From: Thermodesulfobacteriota bacterium
Lineage (GTDB): Bacteria > Desulfobacterota > GWC2-55-46
NCBI GenBank assembly: GCA_030583865.1
Contig: CP129479.1
Location: 2,194,819-2,258,818, forward strand
Reading direction: 5' to 3'
Length of the DNA: 64,000 nt
The notes beneath the pieces were generated by a model that worked only from the letters and a program-made list of their open reading frames with translations, had not been told where the DNA came from and did no database searches. How positions within the stretch are numbered: position 1 is the stretch's first letter; each line of letters starts with the position of its first letter. The translations under genes and the position numbers were made by a program. Positions 27,346 through 37,478 of this stretch are shown in pieces.

Positions 27346-28281
27346 CTATATAAGCGCCTCTGCGAACTCCCTGGCGTCGAATTCCTTCAAGTCCTCGACC
27401 GTTTCTCCCACTCCCACGAACCTTACGGGGATGCCGAGCTCCCTGGCTATGGCGATGATGATGCCGCCCTTTGCCGTGCCGTCGAGCTTTGTAAGCGCTA
27501 TGCCGGTTACGCCCACGGCCTCGTTGAAGAGCCTGGCCTGGTTGAGGGCGTTCTGCCCGGTTGAGGCGTCGAGCACGAGGAGGTTTTCATGCGGCGCGCC
27601 GGGGAGCTCCCTTGCAGCCACACGCGTTACCTTCTTAAGCTCCTCCATGAGGTTTACTTTCGTATGGAGCCTTCCGGCGGTGTCGAGAAGCACCACGTCC
27701 GCCCTTCTGGCTGCCGCGGCCTTCATGGCGTCGAAGACGACCGCCCCAGGGTCCCCGCCCTGGGCCTGCCTTATCACGGGGCAGCCTGTGCGCTTGCCCC
27801 AGCCTTCGAGCTGCTCGATCGCGGCCGCCCTGAAGGTGTCGCCTGCCGCGAGGACCACCGACCTGCCCTCGGAGGAAAGCCTGGACGCGAGCTTCCCTAT
27901 GGTCGTGGTCTTCCCCACCCCGTTCACCCCGAGGACCATTATCACGAACGGGCTTGTGGTTATCTCAAGCGGCTTCTCCACCTTTTTGAGTATTTCATAT
28001 ACCGAGTCCCTCAGGTGTTTCCTGAGCTTCTCCTCGTCCTTGCCGACAAGGACTTCTCTCATTTTATCGACGATCTCGGTCGAGGCTGTAACGCCCACGT
28101 CCGAGAGGATGAGCGATTCCTCGAGAGATTCGAGGATGTCCTCCCTTGATTTACCGGTAAAGGCGGCCTCGACCCCGCCCATTATCGCGTTATGGGTCCG
28201 GGCGAGCCCGGCCTTAAGGCCCTCGAAGCCGGCCTTCAGCTTTTTAAACATCCTGTCTTCTTTCCCTTTCGATTCGTTCAT
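27346..28281 (-). CDS. ftsY: Signal recognition particle receptor FtsY
   Basis: 311 residues. The SRP GTPase NG domain is complete: GVNGVGKTTTIGK (P-loop), DTFRAAAIEQLE, DTAGRLHTK and TKLDGTAKGG. The acidic N-terminal A domain found in E. coli is almost missing, as in many deltaproteobacteria. FtsY docks ribosome-SRP complexes at the membrane for co-translational insertion. The ATG at 28281 is used; an in-frame ATG at 28251 (MFKKLKAGFEG) is an alternative. Confidence 0.95.
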   Translation of the reverse strand: MNESKGKEDRMFKKLKAGFEGLKAGLARTHNAIMGGVEAAFTGKSREDILESLEESLILSDVGVTASTEIVDKMREVLVGKDEEKLRKHLRDSVYEILKKVEKPLEITTSPFVIMVLGVNGVGKTTTIGKLASRLSSEGRSVVLAAGDTFRAAAIEQLEGWGKRTGCPVIRQAQGGDPGAVVFDAMKAAAARRADVVLLDTAGRLHTKVNLMEELKKVTRVAARELPGAPHENLLVLDASTGQNALNQARLFNEAVGVTGIALTKLDGTAKGGIIIAIARELGIPVRFVGVGETVEDLKEFDAREFAEALI

Positions 28282-28503
28282 GTTCTTTTAGCACAAAAAA
28301 CTTATTATTTGAAGTTTTTTAAGCCCGCGCCACTGAAACGCCTCTCACATGATTATAACCCAAGCGGTTTCCGCTTGATTTGGGCTCCCGCGAAATGTTA
28401 GATTCCATAAACAGGCAGTTACCTCACCTCGGAAACTCACCAGGCCACATTCCCAGGGCTTCACCTCGACAGAGCATCCCAGTCTGGCCCCAAAAGGGCA
28501 CGT

Positions 28504-29271
28504 ATGTCAGTACGCAAACTCACAATCATTTCCGCTTCTGGCCTTGCGCTCTCGGCTATTCCGCTTCTTTTATATTCGGCATGGCTGGGCGGCTTTACGT
28601 TCTTCCTGTTTGTATTTGCGGCCATCTCCCTGTCAGGAGCTTTGGCCGCGTGGTGGGCGATGCGGAGTCTAAGCAGGCCGCTTTTACTGGCCTCTTCCGG
28701 TCGGTTGAATGCCTGTCCGAAAGGGATTCCGCGAGAGATGAAGGTAATAGCCGGGCGCATTGTCGAGGGCACAGCGGCCCGGGAGGCGATAACGAAAGAG
28801 GTGCTGGACTCGCTCCCCGACCCTGTGATCGAGACCGATAGCGCGGGCCGTATCGTCTTCGTCAACAAGGCCGCTCTCCTCGCGTCCGGCTCTGATGCAG
28901 AGGCGTTCGGAAAACAGTGCACGGAGTTCCTGACGGCGGCAGCCCGCTCTCTTTCTCGGCATGAGACTTTCGAGGCGCCTCTTTTGATAGAGGACGGGAG
29001 CACGCGTTTTTTCGAGTTCAAATCAGCAAGGCACGGGAACGGCTCGATATTCATAGGCAGGGACTCGGATGAGAGGAAGCGCATCCTGGATGAGCTTACC
29101 ACGGCCCGGACGCAGGAGGTCGAGGCCTCGACAAAGCTCAAAAAAACCATAAGCGACCTCGAGGAGTTCGCCCTTCTCGCGATACGGAGGGAGCTTAAGA
29201 TGCAGGAGCTCAGGGAGCGCTTCGTAAGTCTCAAGGAGGAGCATGAGATTACTAAAGACTTCCCGGGCTGA
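28504..29271 (+). CDS. Membrane-anchored PAS protein, sensor half of a split kinase
   Basis: 255 residues. Two membrane segments (about 7-28 and 32-52) are followed by a linker, one PAS domain (about 95-200; VLDSLPDPVIETDSAGRIVFVNKAA) and a C-terminal coiled coil. There is no kinase domain. It overlaps the next gene, a soluble PAS-HisKA-HATPase kinase, by 29 bp in another frame. Either the two proteins form a complex, or a frameshift has split a single membrane kinase. No repair site is obvious. Confidence 0.7.
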   Translation: MSVRKLTIISASGLALSAIPLLLYSAWLGGFTFFLFVFAAISLSGALAAWWAMRSLSRPLLLASSGRLNACPKGIPREMKVIAGRIVEGTAAREAITKEVLDSLPDPVIETDSAGRIVFVNKAALLASGSDAEAFGKQCTEFLTAAARSLSRHETFEAPLLIEDGSTRFFEFKSARHGNGSIFIGRDSDERKRILDELTTARTQEVEASTKLKKTISDLEEFALLAIRRELKMQELRERFVSLKEEHEITKDFPG

Positions 29272-30433
29272 TGCGGAAGGCGCGCGCACAGTTGAGCCGG
29301 CCTGGCCCGGAGTGATAGCATCGAGCCCGCTCCCGGCCGCTCTCCTCTTTCCTGACCGCTCCATTGCCGAGCCAAGCGAGGGGCTTATGCTGCTTACGGG
29401 CTTCACCTGGAGCGAGCTTGCCGGCATGCCCCTTTGCAAGCTCCTTGAGGAGGGTGAGCCCCGGACAGATGCCGGGCATTCCGGACGGCTCCTGACGAAA
29501 AGCCGGGGGAAGGTCCCTGTGGCGGCGTATCTGTCGGAAGCGCCCGGACCAACGCTCGCAGCCTTCCACCCTCTCGAAAACGAAATGACGCTCGCAAGTG
29601 AGCTTAAGGCCGCAAAGGAGAGGCTCACGGCGCGAGAGAGATATATAGAGGACTTCAGGACCGGGGTCTTCAGGATGATAACCGACCTTGACAGGAGCGA
29701 GAGCGAGCTCAAGGGGGCGCTTGAGAGGCTCGGCGAGACACGGATGCAGCTTGTGCAGTCGAGCAAGCTGACCGCGCTTGGCGAGCTCGCAGCCGGGCTC
29801 GCCCACGAGGTCAGCCAGCCGCTAACAGTGATAAAGGGCCTTTCCCTGGGCATGCTCCGCTCGCTTCCGGAGGGCTCTCCGTATCTTGAAAAACTGAGCC
29901 TCGTAGCCGAGGCCTCGAAGAAGATGGAATCCATAGTCAAGCACCTCCGGGCGTTCACGAGGTCAGAGCCTCCTGTAATGAAGACAGTGGACCTGAACTC
30001 GGTCGTGAGGGACGCCTTCCTGATACTCCGCGAGACGCTGAAATCTCATTCGATAGGAACGGCCATCGAGCTAAGGGAAGTGCCTGCCATATCAGGCGAC
30101 CCGAACAGGCTCGAACAGGTCATAATAAACCTGGTCGCGAACGCCAAGGACGCCATGCCCGGGGGAGGGTCGCTCAGGGTCTCGACCGGAACAGTGGAAA
30201 TAACGGGCAGGAGATACGCAAGGCTCGTTGTCGAAGACACGGGCGAGGGCATTCCCAGCGAACTTGTCGAAAAGGTATTCGACCCTTTTGTAACGACCAA
30301 AGAGGCCGGAAAAGGGACGGGCCTGGGCCTCTCCATAACGAGCGGTATAATAAAGGAGCACCGGGGCGAGATAACGGTCGATAGCGAGCGCGGCAGGGGG
30401 ACGGCCATCACCATCACCATCCCGTCCGGCTGA
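29243..30433 (+). CDS. Histidine kinase (PAS-coiled coil-HisKA-HATPase)
   Basis: 396 residues. A PAS-like region (about 25-110), a coiled coil (112-170), HisKA with the phosphorylated His188 in AAGLAHEVSQPL, and an HATPase domain (NLVANAKDAMPGG, VEDTGEGIP, GKGTGLGLS). It resembles NtrB-like soluble kinases. No membrane segment is present; the preceding gene provides two. No response regulator is adjacent. Confidence 0.88.
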   Translation: MRLLKTSRADAEGARTVEPAWPGVIASSPLPAALLFPDRSIAEPSEGLMLLTGFTWSELAGMPLCKLLEEGEPRTDAGHSGRLLTKSRGKVPVAAYLSEAPGPTLAAFHPLENEMTLASELKAAKERLTARERYIEDFRTGVFRMITDLDRSESELKGALERLGETRMQLVQSSKLTALGELAAGLAHEVSQPLTVIKGLSLGMLRSLPEGSPYLEKLSLVAEASKKMESIVKHLRAFTRSEPPVMKTVDLNSVVRDAFLILRETLKSHSIGTAIELREVPAISGDPNRLEQVIINLVANAKDAMPGGGSLRVSTGTVEITGRRYARLVVEDTGEGIPSELVEKVFDPFVTTKEAGKGTGLGLSITSGIIKEHRGEITVDSERGRGTAITITIPSG

Positions 30434-30479
30434 GAAGGTATTGAACTCGCCTTCCTGAAATGATAGAAATCGCAGAAGC

Positions 30480-31181
30480 GTGCTGAAGGCCTTACTGGAC
30501 ATATTGCTCCCCCGCCTCTGCCTCCTCTGCGCATCCGACGCAGAGGACGATGGCCTTTGCCCCGGGTGCGCCGACCTCTTCATGGAAAAAAAGATTGGCC
30601 CGCCCGTGTGCAGCGTATGCGGGGAGCCCTTTCCGGACTCGGCGGGGCCTGACCGCGAGTGCGGCGCGTGCATCTCGAAGGCCCCGCCCTTCATCTCGGC
30701 CCGGAGCGCCTATCTGTATGAAGGGGCCGTGCAGGACGCGGTGCACAGGCTCAAGTACGCGGGAGAGGTGGGGCTTGCAAAACCGCTGGGAAGGCTCCTT
30801 TCCCGGCTCCCGATGCAGTACATCCCGCATAAGGTCGTGCCGGTCCCTCTCCATCCGGGGAGGCTCAGGGAGCGCGGCTTCAACCAGTCGCTCCTGCTTG
30901 CAGGGGCGCTCTGCAAAGGGCTCGGGCTCCCTCTTGCCAGGGCCGGGCTCGAAAGGACGAGGGACACGGAAAAGCAGACCGGCCTCGGGGCCGACGAGAG
31001 AAAAAAGAACGTCGCGGGAGCCTTCAGGGTGAGAGGGCCCGGCTCATTCAAGGGGATGCGTGTGCTCCTCGTAGACGACGTATACACTACGGGCGCTACC
31101 ATAAGGGAGTGCGCCAGGGCGCTAAAAAAGGACGGGGCCGAGGTCATGGTCCTGACCCTTGCGAGGGCAAAAAGGGTATGA
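30480..31181 (+). CDS. comF: ComF-family phosphoribosyltransferase-like protein
   Basis: 233 residues. An N-terminal zinc-finger region (CLLCASDAEDDGLCPGC, then CSVCGEP and CGAC) precedes a PRTase-like domain with VPVPLHPGRLRERGFNQS and the PRPP-loop VLLVDDVYTTGATIRE. ComF proteins support DNA uptake and processing in competent bacteria; the enzymatic reaction is not settled. The GTG at 30480 is taken as start, since family members begin just ahead of the LLDILLPRLC segment. It ends close to the rfaE2-like gene. Confidence 0.88.
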   Translation: MLKALLDILLPRLCLLCASDAEDDGLCPGCADLFMEKKIGPPVCSVCGEPFPDSAGPDRECGACISKAPPFISARSAYLYEGAVQDAVHRLKYAGEVGLAKPLGRLLSRLPMQYIPHKVVPVPLHPGRLRERGFNQSLLLAGALCKGLGLPLARAGLERTRDTEKQTGLGADERKKNVAGAFRVRGPGSFKGMRVLLVDDVYTTGATIRECARALKKDGAEVMVLTLARAKRV

Positions 31182-31207
31182 TAACCTCTTCAGGAAAAGG
31201 GGTACGC

Positions 31208-31702
31208 ATGGGAAAATTGATAGCCCGGTCGATGCTCGCAAAAGAGCTTGCCGGAGCGCGAAGAAAAAAGAAAAAGATCGTCTTCACGAACGGCTGCTTC
31301 GACATCATCCACGCCGGACACGTAAGGTACCTTAAAAAAGCAAGGTCCCTGGGAGACGTGCTCGTCGTGGGCCTGAATAGCGACTCATCGGTGCGTTCGA
31401 TAAAAGGCGACAAGCGGCCCATAGTCCCGTGCAGGGAGCGCGCCGAGGTGCTCTCCGCGCTCGGGTGCGTCGACTATGTGGTCGTATTCAACGAAGACAC
31501 CCCCTTGAGGCTCATCGAGGCCGTGAGGCCGGACGTCCTCGCCAAGGGCGCGGACTGGGCCGCGAAAGACATAGTCGGCGGGGACGCGGTCAGGAAGGGC
31601 GGCGGAAGGGTCGCCAGGATAAATCTCGTCAAGGGCAAATCCACCACCAACATAATAAGAAGGGTGCTCGAGCTCCATAAGGGGCGCAGCCGTCAGGCAT
31701 AG
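31208..31702 (+). CDS. rfaE2: D-glycero-beta-D-manno-heptose 1-phosphate adenylyltransferase
   Basis: 164 residues. It activates heptose 1-phosphate with ATP to ADP-heptose for lipopolysaccharide core synthesis. The nucleotidyltransferase motif FTNGCFDIIHAGHVRYL (HxGH) is intact, as are GLNSDSSVRSIKG and GKSTTNIIRRV. It is the stand-alone adenylyltransferase half of HldE. The ATG at 31208 has aggaaaagggg upstream; an in-frame ATG at 31178 overlapping the comF stop is also possible. Confidence 0.92.
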   Translation: MGKLIARSMLAKELAGARRKKKKIVFTNGCFDIIHAGHVRYLKKARSLGDVLVVGLNSDSSVRSIKGDKRPIVPCRERAEVLSALGCVDYVVVFNEDTPLRLIEAVRPDVLAKGADWAAKDIVGGDAVRKGGGRVARINLVKGKSTTNIIRRVLELHKGRSRQA

Positions 31703-32124
31703 GGCCGCCTGTTGAAGCATACCCAGTACTCGCAGGCTGCCCTTATCATCCTCGTGTACTCGTCATAGTCGAGCGGCTTCACGAGGAAGCTGTTCGCCCC
31801 GAGCCTGTAGGCCGTCTCCATGTCGCTTTTAAGCTCGGATATGGTCAGCATCACGACGGGGACCATCGAAGTAAGCCTCTCGGCGCGTATCTTCTGAAGC
31901 GCCTCGAAGCCGCTCATGCCGGGAAGCCGTATGTCCATGAGCACGAGCTCCGGCCTCCTTGCCGGGTCCCTTCCGGCGTATTTCCCTGTCCCGGAGAGCC
32001 ATTCCAGCGCCTCTTCGCCATTTCTCGCAATCACCAGCTCCGCCTGTACCGGACAGCCCGAGAAGGCGCCCCTTGTCAGCGTTATCGATTCGGGGCTGTC
32101 CTCGATCAAGAGTATCGTCGCCAT
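31693..32124 (-). CDS. Single-domain response regulator (Rcp1-like)
   Basis: 143 residues, only a receiver domain. Acidic pocket EDS, phosphoacceptor Asp in LVLMDIRLPGMSG and Lys in VKPLDYDEY are all present. The inserted stretch between the first helix and third strand is typical of Rcp1-type regulators, which take phosphate from phytochrome-like or large PAS kinases. Its ATG overlaps the stop of the upstream kinase by one base (TGATG), so it is almost certainly that kinase's partner. It ends 10 bp inside the convergent rfaE2-like gene. Confidence 0.93.
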   Translation of the reverse strand: MATILLIEDSPESITLTRGAFSGCPVQAELVIARNGEEALEWLSGTGKYAGRDPARRPELVLMDIRLPGMSGFEALQKIRAERLTSMVPVVMLTISELKSDMETAYRLGANSFLVKPLDYDEYTRMIRAACEYWVCFNRRPYA

Positions 32125-35100
32125 CAGCCTTCTCCCTTCTGGAGGGTGAAATAGAAGGCGGCCCCCCTGCCCGGCTCGCCCTCGGCCCAGACCCTGCCGC
32201 CGTGCCTCTGGATTATCCTCTGCACCGTAGCGAGTCCTATTCCGGTGCCCGGGAACTCATCGGATGGATGGAGCCTCTGGAAGGGATGGAAGAGCCTGTC
32301 CGCGTGCTTCATGTCAAAGCCCGCCCCGTTGTCCCTGACATGGAGTATCATCCTGCCGTCCTCATGGCCCGTGACTCCCAGCTCTATCCTTGGTGCCGGG
32401 GTCTTCGATGTGAACTTCCACGCGTTCCCCAGAAGGTTCTCAAGAACGAGCTTCAGGAGCTTCTCGTCGCCCCTGGCCTTGAGGCCTTCTTCTATGTGGA
32501 ATGACGCGATCCTCTCGGGCTCGGCCTTCACGAGGTTGCCCGCTATGGACCTGGCAAGGCCGCTCAGGTCCACGCCCTCGTAGGCTATCTCCGCCCTCAT
32601 AACGTACGAAAGGTTAAGGAGGTCGTCGATGAGCTCCCCCATGCGCTTGACGGCCTCCCGTATCCTCATTATCTGGTCCTGGGCGTCCTTGTCGAGCTTC
32701 TCCTTCTGCTTCTTCACGAGGAGCATGCTGAAGCCGTCCACGAGCCTCAAGGGCGAGCGGAGGTCGTGCGCGACCGAATATGTGAAAGTCTCTATCTCCC
32801 TGTTGGCCGCCGAGAGGCCCTCCATCGCCGTCTTGAGCTCCGCCGTCCTCTCCTCCACCCGCTTCTCGAGCTCGATGTTTAATTTCCTGACCTCCTCCTC
32901 GGCCCTCTTTCTTTCGGTTATATCGAGGATTATGCCCGTCATGCGGGTCGGCCTGCCTTCCTTGTCGAGAATGCACTCCGCCTCGGAATGTACTATCCTC
33001 TCCTCGCCGCCGGGCCTCAGTATCCTGTAATCTATGGAGTAGGGCCTGGCCTCGTTAAGGAGCCCCCTCATGGCCTCCTTAACCCTTTCAAGGTCGTCCG
33101 GGTGGACGGCGCTTGTGAAGTCCATCAGGTTCTCAAGCTCACCTTTTCCCCTGCCGGATATGCGGTAGACCTCGTCCGAGATATACAGCATGTCGGTTGT
33201 GACGTCGTGCTCGAAATTTCCGAGGTGGGCGATACGCTGCGCCTCTCGGAGGCTCGCCTCGCTCCGCCGGAGCGCATCCTCCGCGCGCTTGAGGGATGTT
33301 ATGTCGGTCACGACCCCGCACATGGCGTACTTTTTGCCGTCCTTGTCCCTGAGCGTGAACTTTGTAGTAAGGGCGTAATGCAGCCCGTCCGGGAGCGGGA
33401 CCTCGTCTTCGAACTGTATGGGCTCGTCCGCCTCCATCGCCCTCAGGTCGTCTTCATGCAGTTCTTTCGCTACTTCAGGCGGGAATATGTCGAATACGCT
33501 CTTTCCGTAGGCCTCTTCCGGCTCAAGCTCAAGGCTGGAAAGGAAAATCCTGTTCACGAACAAGAACTTTCCATCCATGTCCTGTATAAAGACAGGGTTC
33601 CCCATGCCTTCGAGTATTGCCCTGAGCCTTTTCTCGCTTTCCCTCAAGGCGTCCTCGGCAAGCCTCTTTTCGCTTGTGTCGATTAACCCGGTGATTGAGC
33701 CCCTGTACTCGCCGCCTTTCATCAAAGGCGCCGCCGCGACAGTCACATAGAGCGCCCCTCCGTCTTTTTTCAGATACTCCGAATCGAAGTTCTGGGTTAT
33801 GCCCTGTCTCCTGCGTTCGAGCCTTTCCCTGGCCCTTTCAGACTCAGCCCTGTCCATGAACTCGAAGAGCGGCCTTCCCATCATATCCTGCACCGTGTAT
33901 CCGAGCATCTCCGCCATCCTCGGGTTCACGTAGACGATGTTGTCATTTTCATCCAACGCAATTATCCCTTCCTGCAAGTTCTCTACGAGCGTCCTGTATC
34001 TCAGCTCGCTCTCTTCGAGCGCCCTTTCGACCCGCCTGTGCTCGGTTATATCCTGCACTGTCCCGGACATCCTGGCCGGGTTCCCGCTTTCGTCTTTCAC
34101 TACCTCGGCCTCCTCATGTACTATCCTTTCCGTCCCGTCCGCGCGTATGATCCTGTGCTCATGGGAATAGTGCCCACCATTTTGGAGCGCCTCGCTGACT
34201 TTCCTTTCCAGCGTCTCCCTGTCATCCGGGTGCGCAAAGGACAGGAAACCCTTGTAATCCGGGGCCGGGGCCGAGGTTTCCAGGCCGAATATCCTGTAAG
34301 TCTCCTCAGACCAGGTCGCTGCATCGTTAACAATGTCCCACTCCCAGCCCCCCAGCCGCGCTATCCTCTGGGCGTTCGCGAGGGTCTCGCGCTCTTTCCT
34401 AAGCTCGCTTGTCCTCGTCTCTATGCTCGCGGCCATCGCGTTGAAAGCCCCTGTGAGGGCGCCCATCTCATCCCTGCTACGGACAGGCACCCGAACTCCG
34501 TAGTCCCCGGAAGCGACCGCAGTTGCCCCGGCCATGAGCCTTCGGACCTGGGCGATGACTGCCATTAAAAAATAGAGCACAAGCGCCCCGATAAAAAGCA
34601 ACACGACTATTATCAGGACGATTATGTTCTGCTGAAAGCCGCGGACAGGCTCAAAGACATCAAACGTGTTCACCTCGGTGACGAAGGTCCACCCGAGGGA
34701 GGGCAGGCACATTGAGGCGCCAGCAACCTCGACGCCCCTGTAATCTCGATAAATTTCCGCTATCTCCCTGCCCTCCTCAAGACAGGCCCTGACCGGCGGC
34801 GTATCAACCCGTTGCTTGAGGACCGCATCAGGCGTAAACACGGATTCCGTAATCATGAGCTTGTCCCTGTTCACTATATATATCTCCATTGTTTCCCAGG
34901 GAGGGGGGCTCCATGAGAGCGCGCCGAGCCCCTTTATGAATTCGCCTGTGAAGAGCTCACCGAACCTCTCAAGGTCCATGAAGCCGGTTATTACCCCCAG
35001 GAGCCTGCCGCCGTTGCGCCTGCTGTAGATGGGGGCCGAGAATGCCAGTTCGGGCATGTCGTCAGGGCCTATTACCTCCACCACGGAAAGACCCTTGCTG

Positions 35101-35531
35101 CCCTGCAGAAAAAACTCTTCATGTGAAAAATCCATTCCTTCGAAGCCAGGGAGAGTGGAGGCCAACACTATTCCATCAGGGGCCGTAAGCACGCTTAAGC
35201 GGTACATTTGCCTCAAAACAGGCAGCTTGTGACGGCTTATGTAATCCGAAAGCTCCCGCCCGCCCGCCTCCCTGCCCTTGATGTCCTCAAGGGCGTTCAC
35301 TATGGTGCCGTCAGTGGAGAAGTCCTGTATCCTGTTCCTGCTCATCTCGATATACATGAGCACATAGGCCTGTCGCTCGTCGGCTATACGTTTAAGTGTG
35401 CTGAAAAATTCTTTTCGGAGCTCGTTCCTCTCCTGGATGAATAGCGCGCTTATTGCCATGAATATTGGGACGAGGATGAGGAGAAAGGCTATAAGCACCT
35501 TTTGTATAAGGGTCAGGCCGGTTTTGGACAT
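32124..35531 (-). CDS. Large membrane histidine kinase (Cache-HAMP-4xPAS-HisKA-HATPase)
   Basis: 1135 residues. A first membrane segment (about 10-30), a double-Cache-like periplasmic sensor (35-300), a second membrane segment (305-330), HAMP, four PAS/PAC units (about 395-885, each ending in a DITE- or DITS-like tail), HisKA with His in YSVAHDLRSPLR and an HATPase domain (HVRDNGAGFDM, GTGIGLATVQRII). The HisKA/HATPase type with VRDNGAGF is that of phytochrome-like kinases, which fits its coupled Rcp1-like regulator. A ggagag sequence precedes the ATG. Ligand unknown. Confidence 0.92.
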   Translation of the reverse strand: MSKTGLTLIQKVLIAFLLILVPIFMAISALFIQERNELRKEFFSTLKRIADERQAYVLMYIEMSRNRIQDFSTDGTIVNALEDIKGREAGGRELSDYISRHKLPVLRQMYRLSVLTAPDGIVLASTLPGFEGMDFSHEEFFLQGSKGLSVVEVIGPDDMPELAFSAPIYSRRNGGRLLGVITGFMDLERFGELFTGEFIKGLGALSWSPPPWETMEIYIVNRDKLMITESVFTPDAVLKQRVDTPPVRACLEEGREIAEIYRDYRGVEVAGASMCLPSLGWTFVTEVNTFDVFEPVRGFQQNIIVLIIVVLLFIGALVLYFLMAVIAQVRRLMAGATAVASGDYGVRVPVRSRDEMGALTGAFNAMAASIETRTSELRKERETLANAQRIARLGGWEWDIVNDAATWSEETYRIFGLETSAPAPDYKGFLSFAHPDDRETLERKVSEALQNGGHYSHEHRIIRADGTERIVHEEAEVVKDESGNPARMSGTVQDITEHRRVERALEESELRYRTLVENLQEGIIALDENDNIVYVNPRMAEMLGYTVQDMMGRPLFEFMDRAESERARERLERRRQGITQNFDSEYLKKDGGALYVTVAAAPLMKGGEYRGSITGLIDTSEKRLAEDALRESEKRLRAILEGMGNPVFIQDMDGKFLFVNRIFLSSLELEPEEAYGKSVFDIFPPEVAKELHEDDLRAMEADEPIQFEDEVPLPDGLHYALTTKFTLRDKDGKKYAMCGVVTDITSLKRAEDALRRSEASLREAQRIAHLGNFEHDVTTDMLYISDEVYRISGRGKGELENLMDFTSAVHPDDLERVKEAMRGLLNEARPYSIDYRILRPGGEERIVHSEAECILDKEGRPTRMTGIILDITERKRAEEEVRKLNIELEKRVEERTAELKTAMEGLSAANREIETFTYSVAHDLRSPLRLVDGFSMLLVKKQKEKLDKDAQDQIMRIREAVKRMGELIDDLLNLSYVMRAEIAYEGVDLSGLARSIAGNLVKAEPERIASFHIEEGLKARGDEKLLKLVLENLLGNAWKFTSKTPAPRIELGVTGHEDGRMILHVRDNGAGFDMKHADRLFHPFQRLHPSDEFPGTGIGLATVQRIIQRHGGRVWAEGEPGRGAAFYFTLQKGEG

Positions 35532-35786
35532 TTTTCTCCCTCTCGGGGGATGGAGCGGAAAAGGCTCTGATTCGAGTCTACTTTAAGGAAGGGTGTTGTC
35601 AACGGGGAGGGCGGGCGGCTTTTGCTATATGATTTTGCAGCGCCTTTCCGCTAATCGCAGGCAGCCTGCTAAGTTCAAAAAAAAACTCAAGACGCAAATG
35701 AGCCTAAAAATGTGGGATGAAAACCGGAAGAGATGAAAAAAGGAGCTGCGCCGGGTCAATGGGGAGGGTTTTAGGGCAGTTATCAA

Positions 35787-35825
35787 AGAGAGAGCCCCGC
35801 GCAGAACTGCGCGGGGCTCTCTTAT
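35787..35825. terminator. Strong hairpin, probable terminator of glnA
   Basis: A perfect 16-bp stem (agagagccccgcgcag and its complement) with a 2-nt loop. It lies about 220 bp beyond glnA on the minus strand and in the ~515-bp gap ahead of the large kinase. T-runs are short on both sides. Confidence 0.65.
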
Positions 35826-35870
35826 TTCAAGCTATGGTCGGCTGAAAGTCCAGCCGGACACAACACGGTC

Positions 35871-35963
35871 GTCATTGCGAGGGACTTTAGTCCCGAAGCA
35901 ATCTCAGGTATTTCTGATAAGCCCTATTGAGATTGCCACGGCGCTAAAGCGCCTCGCAATGAC
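35871..35963. repeat. Palindromic repeat family D
   Basis: Terminal arms gtcattgcgag and ctcgcaatgac, with inner hairpins gggactttagtccc and ggcgctaaagcgcc and the core gaagcaatctca / gagattgcc. This resembles a repeat seen in many environmental bacterial genomes. A half copy with gtcattctgagg lies at 46252-46290. The rest of 35532-36045 shows no gene. Confidence 0.8.
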
Positions 35964-36045
35964 AGACACCGCCCCACAATCTTTAAATCTTCGCCCGGAA
36001 GCCGTAGGATTTTACGCTCCAGTCGCGAGACGGTCAGGGATTTCC

Positions 36046-37458
36046 TTAGCAGTCATAGTAAAGCGCAAACTCAAACGGCACCGGCCTTAGCCTGATGGGA
36101 TCAAGCTCGGCCTTTTTCTTGTACTCTATCCAGGTGTCGACCACGTCCTGCGTGAAGACGTCGCCCTTAAGGAGGAACTCGTGGTCTTTCTTGAGCGCGT
36201 CAAGGGCATCTTCGAGGGAGCCGCAGGCAGAGGGCACCTTTGAGAGCTCCTCGGGCGAGAGGCCGTAGATGTCCTTATCGAGCGGCTCGCCGGGATGTAT
36301 CTTGTTCTGTATGCCGTCGAGCCCGGCCATCAACATGGCCGCGAAGGCGAGGTAGCCGTTGCAGGACGGGTCCGGGAACCTCACCTCTATCCTCTTGGAC
36401 TTGGGAGATGGCGAATACATGGGGATCCTGATGGCTGCGGAGCGGTTCCTTGAGGAGTAGGCCAGGTTAATGGGCGCCTCGTAGCCGGGAACGAGCCTCC
36501 TGTAGGAGTTGGTGCCCGGGTTGCAGAAGGCGTTCAATGCCCTCGCGTGCTTCAGGATGCCGCCTATGTAATAGAGGGCCATCTCGCTCATGCCGCCGTA
36601 CTCGCTTCCGGCGAAGAGGGGCTTGCCGCCCTTCCAGATGGACTGGTGCACGTGCATGCCGCTCCCGTTGTCCCCGAATATGGGCTTGGGCATGAAGGTG
36701 ACGGTCTTCCCCCACCTCTTGGCCACGTTCTTGACGATATACTTGAACCACATGAGCTTATCGCCCATCCGAAGGAGGCTGTCGAACCTCATGTCTATCT
36801 CCGCCTGTCCGGCTGTGGCGACCTCGTGGTGCTGCCTCTCCACCCTTATGCCGACCTGCTCCATCGCGAGGCACATCTCGGAGCGGATGTCCTCCTGGCT
36901 GTCTGTCGGCGGGACCGGGAAGTAGCCCTCCTTGTGCCTGGGCTTGTAGCCGAGGTTCGGGCATTCCTCCCTGCCGGTATTCCATATGCCCTCGACCGAG
37001 TCGATGTGGTAGAAGCCCTGGTTCGCGCTCTGGCTGTACCTGATGTCGTCGAATATGAAGAACTCGGGCTCGGGGCCGAAATACGCGACGTCGCCTATGC
37101 CCGTGGATTTCAGATAGGCCTCGGCCTTTGTGGCGATGTTCCTCGGGTCCCTCGAGTAGGGCTCCTTGGTTATGGGGTCGACTATGTTGCATATGATGCT
37201 CAGGGAGGGTGTCTCGTGGAACGGGTCCATTATGGCGGTCGTGGGGTCGGGCATCACCAGCATGTCGGATGCGTGTATGGGCTGCCAGCCCCTGATGCTC
37301 GAGCCGTCGAAGCCGAGCCCCTCCTCGAATATATCCTCGGAGAGCTCGCTAACGGGCACTGAGAAGTGCTGCCATATGCCCACGAAATCGAGGAACTTGA
37401 AATCCACCATCTTCGCGTTCTTTTCCTGTGAAAACTTAAGTACGTCCTTCGGCGTCAT
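36046..37458 (-). CDS. glnA: Glutamine synthetase, type I
   Basis: 470 residues. It makes glutamine from glutamate, ammonia and ATP. Motifs: [33 protein letters not shown], and the Tyr in DIYGLSPEE that corresponds to the adenylylation site of GSI-beta enzymes. The start at 37458 (MTPKDVLKF) has aaggaggg upstream and gives family length. The PII gene lies upstream on the same strand, with repeat B2 between them, so both form one nitrogen-control unit. Confidence 0.96.
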   Translation of the reverse strand: MTPKDVLKFSQEKNAKMVDFKFLDFVGIWQHFSVPVSELSEDIFEEGLGFDGSSIRGWQPIHASDMLVMPDPTTAIMDPFHETPSLSIICNIVDPITKEPYSRDPRNIATKAEAYLKSTGIGDVAYFGPEPEFFIFDDIRYSQSANQGFYHIDSVEGIWNTGREECPNLGYKPRHKEGYFPVPPTDSQEDIRSEMCLAMEQVGIRVERQHHEVATAGQAEIDMRFDSLLRMGDKLMWFKYIVKNVAKRWGKTVTFMPKPIFGDNGSGMHVHQSIWKGGKPLFAGSEYGGMSEMALYYIGGILKHARALNAFCNPGTNSYRRLVPGYEAPINLAYSSRNRSAAIRIPMYSPSPKSKRIEVRFPDPSCNGYLAFAAMLMAGLDGIQNKIHPGEPLDKDIYGLSPEELSKVPSACGSLEDALDALKKDHEFLLKGDVFTQDVVDTWIEYKKKAELDPIRLRPVPFEFALYYDC

Positions 37459-37478
37459 TACAGTAACCCTCCTTTTAA

